From: CAZVUW01 sp964629825
GTDB taxonomy: Bacteria > Actinomycetota > Nitriliruptoria > Euzebyales > Egibacteraceae
Length of the DNA stretch: 35,694 nt
Assembly: GCA_964629825.1 (NCBI GenBank)
Contig: CAZVUW010000021.1
Span: 1-35,694, forward strand
Direction of reading: 5' to 3'
The number at the start of each line of letters is the position of its first letter. The first letter of the stretch is position 1. Below the pieces are notes generated by a model. It had not been told where the DNA came from and did not search any database. It saw nothing but the letters and a program-made list of their open reading frames with translations. Shown here one piece after another: positions 30,683-35,694 of this stretch. A program made the translations under genes and the position numbers.

Positions 30683-30756
30683 GTGAGGCGGAGGGCGGCC
30701 GGTGGAGGGACGTAGAAAGGGGGTTCAGTCCCGGAACCGGCCGCTCTCCGCCTCAC
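30683..30756 (-). other. Large hairpin between infB and ylxP
   Basis: Left arm 30683-30703 and right arm 30736-30756 pair over 20 of 21 positions (one mismatch at 30694/30745). The arms begin GTGAGGCGGAG and end CTCCGCCTCAC, with CGGCCGGT/ACCGGCCG inside and a 32-nt loop. It starts 4 bases after the infB stop. No T-run follows in the direction of transcription, so it is not a textbook intrinsic terminator; RNA processing, attenuation or 3'-end protection of infB mRNA are candidates. It interrupts an otherwise gap-free operon. Confidence 0.8.
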
Positions 30757-30760
30757 AAGG

Positions 30761-33571
30761 TCACGAGCGCGCGACCTCCTGCTCCTCGTACACCTCGAAC
30801 TCGTCACCCACCTTGACGTCCTGGAAGTTCGACAGGCCGGCACCGCACTCGAAGCCGGTCGCGACCTCGTTGACGTCGTCCTTGAAGCGGCGCAGCGACG
30901 CGATGGTGTCGTCGGCGACCACCACGCCGTCGCGGATGACGCGCACGGACGCGTGGCGGCGCAGGACGCCCTCGGTGACGTAGCAGCCGAACACGAAGCC
31001 GGCGCGCGGCACGCGGAAGACCTCGCGGACCTCGGCGCGGCCGATGACCACCTCGACGAACTCGGGCTCGAGCATGCCCTTGACGGCGCGCTCGATGTCC
31101 TCGGTCGCCTTGTAGATGATCGAGTACTGGCGCAGGTCGACGCCGCTGGCCTCGATGGCCGCCCTGGCGTTGGGCTCCGGCCGGACGTTGAAGGCGATGA
31201 TGATCGCGTTCGAGGTCTCGGCCAGCGTGACGTCGCTCTCGGTGACGGCACCGACGCCCTTGTGGATGATCTGGATCTTGACCTCGGGCAGCTCCAGCTT
31301 GTTCATCGCGTCGGCGACGGCCTCGACGGAGCCGGACACGTCGCCCTTGATGATCAGGTTGAGCGTCTGCAGCTGACCCTCGGCGATGGCGCCGGAGAGG
31401 TCGTCCAGCGACAGGGTCTTGCGGCTGGCCAGCTCGAGCCTGCGCTCGCGCGCCTGGCGGTTGGACGCGATCTCGCGGGCGGTGCGCTCGTCGGCGACGA
31501 CGCGGAACTCGTCACCGGCGTCGGGCACCTCGTTCCAGCCGAGGACCTGGACGGGCGTCGACGGACCGGCCTCATCGACCGGCTTGCCGTCCTCGTCGAA
31601 CATCGCGCGGACCTTGCAGTCGGCGATGCCGGCGACCAGGTTGTCCCCGATGTGCAGCGTGCCGCGCTGCACCAGGACGGTGGCCACGGCGCCGCGGCCG
31701 CGATCGAGGTGACCCTCGATGACGGTGCCGCGCGCAGGCGCGTTCGGGTTGGCCTTGAGCTCGGCGACGTCGGCCTGGAGCAGCACCATCTCGAGCAGCT
31801 CGTCGAGGTTCTGCCCGGTCTTGGCAGACACGTCGACCATCGTGGTCTGACCGCCGAACTCCTCGGCGATGAGGTCGTACTCGGTCAGCTGGGTGCGCAC
31901 CCGGACGGGGTCCGCGCCCTCCTTGTCGATCTTGTTGACCGCGACGATGATCGGCACGCCGGCGGCCTTGATGTGGTTGATGGCCTCCACGGTCTGCGGC
32001 TTGACCCCATCGTCGGCCGCCACGACCAGGATGGCCACGTCGGTGACGCTGGCACCGCGCGCACGCATCTGGGTGAAGGCCTCGTGACCGGGCGTGTCGA
32101 TGAAGGTGATCTTCCGCCCGTTGCGGGTGACCTGGTAGGCGCCGATGTGCTGGGTGATGCCGCCGGCCTCGCCCGAGGCGACATCCGACTCGCGGATGGC
32201 GTCGAGGAGCAGCGTCTTCCCATGGTCGACGTGACCCATGACGGTGACGACCGGAGCGCGGGGCTCGAGGTCCTCGGGGTCGTCCTCCTCCTCGGCGCCG
32301 AACTCCAGCTCCTCGGGCGTGACGAAGCGGACGTCGGCGTCCATCTCGGCCGCCACCAGCTCGATGAGATCCTGCGTCATCGACTGGGTGACCGTGATCA
32401 TCTCGCCCAGCCCGAACAGGACCCGCACGATGTCGGTCGGGTTGACGCCGATGAGCTTGGCGAACTCGCCGACGGTGATTCCCGGGACCACGTCGACGGG
32501 GCCGTCGACCTGCGCCTTGACCGGGCCGGAGCGCCCGCGCCGTGGCGAGACCTGCTCCTCGAACTGGTCCTGGAGGGTCGGCTCCTTGCGCTTGCGCTTC
32601 TTGCCCTTGCGTCCGCCGGGCGGGGTGGCGCCGGGCCGCGGCGGGGCCCCCGCTCCGGGAGCACCGGGACGCGGCGCGCCGGGGCGCGGCGGGCCACCGG
32701 CGGGCCGACCGCGCGCGGGCGCGCCGGCACCAGCGCCGGCCGCCTCCTTGGGGGCGGCGCGCAGCGGCGGTGGGATGAAGCGCTTACCCGTGCCCTCGCG
32801 CGGCAGGTTGTGCTCGAGGCGCCGGCGCGGCTCGACCGGAAGGCCGGTGGCGGCGGGGCTGACCGGCGGGCGGACCGTCGGCTGACCCGGACGCGGCGGC
32901 GTGCCAGGGCGGGGGACGCCGGGGATCCCGCGCGGCTCCTCCTCTTCCTGGGCCGGTGGGCGCGTCTCCGGGGCCGGTCGCTGGCCCGCCGGGCGCACCA
33001 GTCCGGCGCGCGCGGCCTCGGCCGCGGCGCGGCGCTCGGCCGCGGGGGTGGCCGGAGACGCCGGGGCGGGGCTTTCCTGCGGGCGCTCGGCGGCGGGCGC
33101 CGCCGGCGTGGCCGCAGCCGCGGGCCGCTCCTCGCGCTCGCCGCCCACGCTGACCCCGCCCGGCGAGCTCGGCCGGAACGGAGTGGTGGGAGGCCGGAAG
33201 CGCGGCGGGGCCTCGGCGCCGCCGGGTGCCGCCGGAGCCGTCGGCGCGTCCGGCTGGGCCGGCGCGGTGGACTGCTCCTGCTGCTTGCGCAGGTGTGGGG
33301 GCAGGATCCGTCGAGCCGTGGCCTCCTTCGGGGGCGTGCGCACGGCGGCGAGGTCGTACTCCTCGGCCTCCTTGCGGGCGCGCTCCTCGGCCTGCCGGCG
33401 ACGCTCCTCCTGCAGCTTGCCGAGGGAGTCGCGGAACGCCTTGGCATCGACCTCGGCGACCGTGGAGGAGTGCGACTTCGCCTCCACGCCAAGCTCGGCC
33501 AGGCGTCGGATGACCTCCCGGTTGGGCAGGCCAGTCTCCTTCGCCAGCTCGTAGACGCGAACCTTGCTCAC
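30761..33571 (-). CDS. infB: Translation initiation factor IF-2
   Basis: 936 residues. IF-2 places initiator tRNA on the ribosome in a GTP-dependent step. An IF2_N domain opens the protein (VRVYELAKETGLPNREVIRRLAELGVEAKSHSS). A ~300-residue Pro/Ala/Gly/Arg-rich region (about 80-330) follows, typical of high-GC actinobacteria, then a second IF2_N motif (about 365-415). The GTPase has G1 GHVDHGKT (446-453), G3 DTPGHEAF, G4 NKID and G5 SAK, and is followed by domains II-IV. Start is GTG 33569-33571 with AGGAG seven bases upstream, right after a hairpin that overlaps the ylxR stop. Confidence 0.97.
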   Translation of the reverse strand: MSKVRVYELAKETGLPNREVIRRLAELGVEAKSHSSTVAEVDAKAFRDSLGKLQEERRRQAEERARKEAEEYDLAAVRTPPKEATARRILPPHLRKQQEQSTAPAQPDAPTAPAAPGGAEAPPRFRPPTTPFRPSSPGGVSVGGEREERPAAAATPAAPAAERPQESPAPASPATPAAERRAAAEAARAGLVRPAGQRPAPETRPPAQEEEEPRGIPGVPRPGTPPRPGQPTVRPPVSPAATGLPVEPRRRLEHNLPREGTGKRFIPPPLRAAPKEAAGAGAGAPARGRPAGGPPRPGAPRPGAPGAGAPPRPGATPPGGRKGKKRKRKEPTLQDQFEEQVSPRRGRSGPVKAQVDGPVDVVPGITVGEFAKLIGVNPTDIVRVLFGLGEMITVTQSMTQDLIELVAAEMDADVRFVTPEELEFGAEEEDDPEDLEPRAPVVTVMGHVDHGKTLLLDAIRESDVASGEAGGITQHIGAYQVTRNGRKITFIDTPGHEAFTQMRARGASVTDVAILVVAADDGVKPQTVEAINHIKAAGVPIIVAVNKIDKEGADPVRVRTQLTEYDLIAEEFGGQTTMVDVSAKTGQNLDELLEMVLLQADVAELKANPNAPARGTVIEGHLDRGRGAVATVLVQRGTLHIGDNLVAGIADCKVRAMFDEDGKPVDEAGPSTPVQVLGWNEVPDAGDEFRVVADERTAREIASNRQARERRLELASRKTLSLDDLSGAIAEGQLQTLNLIIKGDVSGSVEAVADAMNKLELPEVKIQIIHKGVGAVTESDVTLAETSNAIIIAFNVRPEPNARAAIEASGVDLRQYSIIYKATEDIERAVKGMLEPEFVEVVIGRAEVREVFRVPRAGFVFGCYVTEGVLRRHASVRVIRDGVVVADDTIASLRRFKDDVNEVATGFECGAGLSNFQDVKVGDEFEVYEEQEVARS

Positions 33572-33584
33572 TTACACGCTCCTC

Positions 33585-33603
33585 GTGACGGCTGGGCCGT
33601 CAC
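33585..33603 (-). other. Hairpin overlapping the ylxR stop and preceding the infB ribosome binding site
   Basis: GTGACGGC (33585-33592) and GCCGTCAC (33596-33603) form a perfect 8-bp stem with a 3-nt loop. The stem contains the ylxR stop codon (33600-33602), and the infB AGGAG site follows directly. A ribosome finishing ylxR would melt it, so it could tune infB translation or mark a processing site. Confidence 0.65.
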
Positions 33604-33890
33604 ATTGCTGTTACTGGTTGTCGTCGCGCTCGCTCGGCCTCGAGCGCGTTCCGCAACGCCCCCACGTCGACCGCCGTGCGCCCTATCCGCAGGGCGCGCG
33701 CCACCGCCGCGCCGTCGCGGCGGACGGCCCCCGCGGTGCACTCGGGAGTGGGGCAGACGTACGCGCCACGGCTCTGCTGGATGGCCAAGGGGTCAACCTG
33801 CGCAGTGCCATCCACCACGGCGAGTCGGAGAAGCGCCTCCTTCGGCGCGCTCCTCCGGCACACGAGGCACGTGCGGGTGGGAACCTCCAC
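33600..33890 (-). CDS. ylxR: YlxR family RNA/DNA-binding protein
   Basis: 96 residues from GTG 33888-33890. The YlxR (DUF448) fold is recognised by RTCLVCRRSAPKEALLRL and the basic SRGAYVC segment; Cys8, Cys11, Cys46 and Cys51 are present. The family sits between nusA and infB and is reported to bind nucleic acid and act in gene regulation. The GTG lies one base after the nusA stop (TAA-G-GTG) and GGAG in the last nusA codons is its ribosome binding site, so it is coupled to nusA. The frame is open upstream through nusA but without family sequence. Confidence 0.93.
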   Translation of the reverse strand: MEVPTRTCLVCRRSAPKEALLRLAVVDGTAQVDPLAIQQSRGAYVCPTPECTAGAVRRDGAAVARALRIGRTAVDVGALRNALEAERARRQPVTAM

Positions 33891-33891
33891 C

Positions 33892-35043
33892 TTACTCCTC
33901 TTCGCGCTGCTCCGACGGAGCGCCTGCAGCCACCCTCTCGTCCGGCGCCGACGGCGCTTCGGCGGCGTCCGCCGCGCCACCCGCCGGCTCCCCGGCCGCA
34001 ACGGCCGGCTGTAGCGGGTTGCCGTACTCGTCGACCTCGCCACGCTCGTAGGCGGCCTGGAAGGCGGCCTGCTCCTCGGCGAACTGGGTCTCGCTCTTGA
34101 TGTCGATGCGCCAGTTGGTCAGGCGGGCCGCCAGGCGCGCGTTCTGGCCCTCTCGGCCGATCGCCAGCGACAGCTGGTAGTCGGGCACGACCACGAGAGC
34201 CGTGCCCTCGTCGTCGTATAGGTAGACCTCTTTCACCTTGGCCGGGGATAGGGCGTTGGCCACCAGCTCGGCGGGGTCGTCCGACCAGGTGATGATGTCG
34301 ATCTTCTCCTCGTTCAGCTCCTCGACGATGGCGCGCACGCGGCTGCCGCGCGAGCCAACGCAGGCGCCGACGGGGTCCACGGACGGGTCGTTGGAGGCGA
34401 CCGCGATCTTGGTGCGGTGCCCAGCCTCGCGCGCGATCGCCTTCACCTCGACGGTGCGGTCGGCGATCTCAGGCACCTCAAGGCGGAACAGCTCGCGTAC
34501 CAGGTGCGGGTGGCTGCGGCTGCAGATGATCTGCGGCCCCTTCACCCCGCTGCGCCGGACCTCGACGATGTAGGCGCGCAGGCGCATGCCGTGCACGTAC
34601 TCCTCGGTGGGCACCTGCTCGGCGTAGGGCAGGACGGCCTCGGCGTTGCCCAGGTCCAGGACGGTGGTCCGGTTGTCGTGGATCTGGACCGTGCCGGTGA
34701 CGAGGTCGCCCTCCTTGCCGGAGTACTCGCCGTAGGTGAGCTCGCGCTCCGCCTCGCGCAGCCGCTGCATCAGCACCTGCTTGGCGGTCTGCGCCACGAT
34801 GCGGCCGAAGTCGTGGGGCGTGTCGATCCACTCCGCCAGGACGTTGCCCTCGTCGTCCAGCTCCTGGGCGAAGACGGTGACCTCCCCGGTGTCGCGGTCG
34901 ATGATGACGCGGGCCTCCTGGGCGTTCACCGCCTGCCGCTTGTACGCGCTCGCCAGGGCGCTCTCGAGCGCCTCGACCACGGTGTCGAAGGCGATGCCCT
35001 TCTCGCGCTCGATGCTGCGCAGCGCCTCGATGTCAACCTGCAT
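33892..35043 (-). CDS. nusA: Transcription termination/antitermination factor NusA
   Basis: About 383 residues. The N-terminal RNA polymerase-binding domain (IEALRSIEREKGIAFDTVVEALESAL) precedes an S1 domain (GDLVTGTVQIHDNRTTVLDLG, about 130-200) and two KH domains (VGACVGSRGSRVRAIVEELNEEKIDII and LSLAIGREGQNARLAARLTNWRIDI). A disordered Ala/Glu-rich tail ends the protein; there are no C-terminal acidic repeats, as usual in actinobacteria. NusA controls pausing, termination and antitermination. ATG 35043 is preferred over GTG 35049 because GGAG lies seven bases before the ATG but only one base before the GTG. Confidence 0.96.
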   Translation of the reverse strand: MQVDIEALRSIEREKGIAFDTVVEALESALASAYKRQAVNAQEARVIIDRDTGEVTVFAQELDDEGNVLAEWIDTPHDFGRIVAQTAKQVLMQRLREAERELTYGEYSGKEGDLVTGTVQIHDNRTTVLDLGNAEAVLPYAEQVPTEEYVHGMRLRAYIVEVRRSGVKGPQIICSRSHPHLVRELFRLEVPEIADRTVEVKAIAREAGHRTKIAVASNDPSVDPVGACVGSRGSRVRAIVEELNEEKIDIITWSDDPAELVANALSPAKVKEVYLYDDEGTALVVVPDYQLSLAIGREGQNARLAARLTNWRIDIKSETQFAEEQAAFQAAYERGEVDEYGNPLQPAVAAGEPAGGAADAAEAPSAPDERVAAGAPSEQREEE

Positions 35044-35097
35044 CTCCACTCTCCTTCTCGCCCGCCGCGGCGCCTAGCCGCGCTCTGGCGACGCGCG

Positions 35098-35550
35098 TCA
35101 CCAGGGCAGCGCCTGCGTGGCCTTGCGGATCTCCGTGTACGGCACCCTGACCGGCTCACCGCCGACGTCGAGCACCACAGCGTCCTCCTCGGCGGCCTTG
35201 ACCGTCCCCCTCACCTGCTTCACCTCGTCGCCGCCACCGCGGTGGACGACGACCTCCCGTCCTTCTACCCGGTCGAAGGCTGCCCGGTCACGCAGCGGGT
35301 AGTCGACCCCCGGCGACGTCACCTCGAGCGCGTAGCTGCCGGCGATCGGGTCCTCGACGTCCAGCGCCGCGGAGAGATCCCGCGACAGGGCCTGGCAGGA
35401 GTCGAGGTCCACGCCGCCCTTGCGGTCGACGATCACGCGCACCAGTCGGCGGCCACCGCTGCCCTTGATCTGGACCTCCACGAGGTCCATCCCGCGTGCT
35501 GAGGCCAGGGGCTGCGCGAGCGCGGTGACGCGTGCGTTCTCGTCGGTCAC
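35098..35550 (-). CDS. rimP: Ribosome maturation factor RimP
   Basis: 150 residues. RimP acts in early 30S assembly. The N-terminal domain carries ARGMDLVEVQIKGSGGRRLVRVIVDRKGGVDLDSCQALSRDLSAALD, and the segment YALEVTSPGVDYPLRDRAAF is the family signature, followed by the SH3-like C-terminal domain ending PYTEIRKATQALPW. Start is GTG 35548-35550 with GGGGAG five bases upstream. The open frame extends further but crosses a terminator and shows no family sequence. First gene of the rimP–nusA–ylxR–infB operon. Confidence 0.95.
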   Translation of the reverse strand: MTDENARVTALAQPLASARGMDLVEVQIKGSGGRRLVRVIVDRKGGVDLDSCQALSRDLSAALDVEDPIAGSYALEVTSPGVDYPLRDRAAFDRVEGREVVVHRGGGDEVKQVRGTVKAAEEDAVVLDVGGEPVRVPYTEIRKATQALPW

Positions 35551-35589
35551 GCGGCTCCCCTCCCTCCTCCTGGCGCTGCCGTGCACGAA

Positions 35590-35616
35590 ACAAAAAGTGG
35601 GCGTGACCGCCCACTT
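35590..35616 (-). terminator. Intrinsic terminator upstream of rimP
   Basis: In the minus-strand sense AAGTGGGC, loop GGTCAC, GCCCACTT, then a T-run (TTTTTG, followed by TTTC): a perfect 8-bp stem (35595-35616) with the T-tract at 35592-35596. It is the only classic rho-independent terminator seen in the window. It lies 40 bp before the rimP GTG, so it either ends the transcript of a gene beyond the right edge or acts as an attenuator in the nusA operon leader. Confidence 0.8.
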
Positions 35617-35650
35617 GGTGCTAAGGATCGGTTCGGGCCTTGATCTGGTG

Positions 35651-35672
35651 TGATCCCGGTACGGCGGGATCA
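35651..35672. other. Second hairpin upstream of rimP
   Basis: TGATCCCG (35651-35658) and CGGGATCA (35665-35672) form a perfect 8-bp stem with a 6-nt loop, 34 bp upstream (minus sense) of the intrinsic terminator. It may be part of the same leader or of the 3' end of an off-window gene. Nothing else is identifiable between 35617 and 35694. Confidence 0.5.
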
Positions 35673-35694
35673 ACGGCATCGCGGTGCTCGGCGC

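Noticed and set aside
35621..35692. Minus-strand open frame ending in TAG at 35621, just before the terminator, possibly the C-terminus of an off-window gene
   Set aside because: Only 23 codons are visible, third-position GC is lower than in the neighbouring genes, and no family is recognisable. The terminator position fits, but support is too thin for a feature.

Overview
The window is a 35.7 kb piece of a very GC-rich bacterial chromosome. Its gene content is actinobacterial: the recA–thpR–cinA–pgsA–HTH block, an ftsK–rnj–dapA block, rpsO–pnp–M16 peptidase–dapB, and rimP–nusA–ylxR–infB–ylxP–rbfA–nrnA–truB–ribF. A DinB/maleylpyruvate-isomerase-fold protein, SpoIIE-type phosphatase, GerW-like protein, double-length ThyX and PASTA–RlpA lipoprotein suggest a deep-branching actinobacterium (Nitriliruptoria, Euzebya-like, Acidimicrobiia or Thermoleophilia). 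I cannot resolve this further. Starts are often GTG or TTG and neighbouring genes often overlap by 4–14 bp.

Layout. Positions 1–3333 (minus strand) hold the 5' part of recA behind a LexA/SOS promoter, then thpR, cinA, pgsA and a RodZ-like membrane HTH protein. A DinB-fold gene follows at 3457–4260. On the plus strand, 4516–9216 encodes an exported subtilisin-like protease with a striking Trp-every-five-residues tail, a translationally coupled membrane histidine kinase and an EamA transporter. Positions 9230–14821 (minus) hold ydcF, ftsK, rnj and dapA. Positions 14951–17961 (minus) hold a histidine-kinase-like protein whose phosphoacceptor His is replaced by Arg, and a tandem-domain ThyX. On the plus strand at 18079 is a SpoIIE-type phosphatase, preceded by a 22-bp tandem repeat and a probable leaderless promoter. 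Next come a GerW-like gene (minus) and a hypothetical plus DUF421 pair (plus). Positions 20619–25653 (minus) are dapB, M16 peptidase, pnp and rpsO, with a strongly structured rpsO upstream region. A PASTA/RlpA lipoprotein (plus) is at 26029–26979. Positions 27015–35550 (minus) are the translation/RNA operon from rimP to ribF, with an intrinsic terminator just upstream of rimP.

How the genes fit together. Most of the window is conserved housekeeping: DNA repair and segregation (recA, ftsK), lysine/peptidoglycan precursor synthesis (dapA, dapB), RNA maturation and decay (rnj, pnp, nrnA), ribosome assembly and initiation (rimP, rbfA, infB, rpsO, truB), phospholipid and flavin synthesis (pgsA, ribF) and dTMP synthesis (thyX). 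The unusual parts are the protease–kinase module at 4516–8249, the His-less kinase, the split-motif double ThyX, the 22-bp repeat before the phosphatase, the RlpA-like protein without its conserved His, and several strong non-coding hairpins around rpsO, pnp, infB and rimP. I see no CRISPR array, tRNA, rRNA, insertion sequence or prophage.
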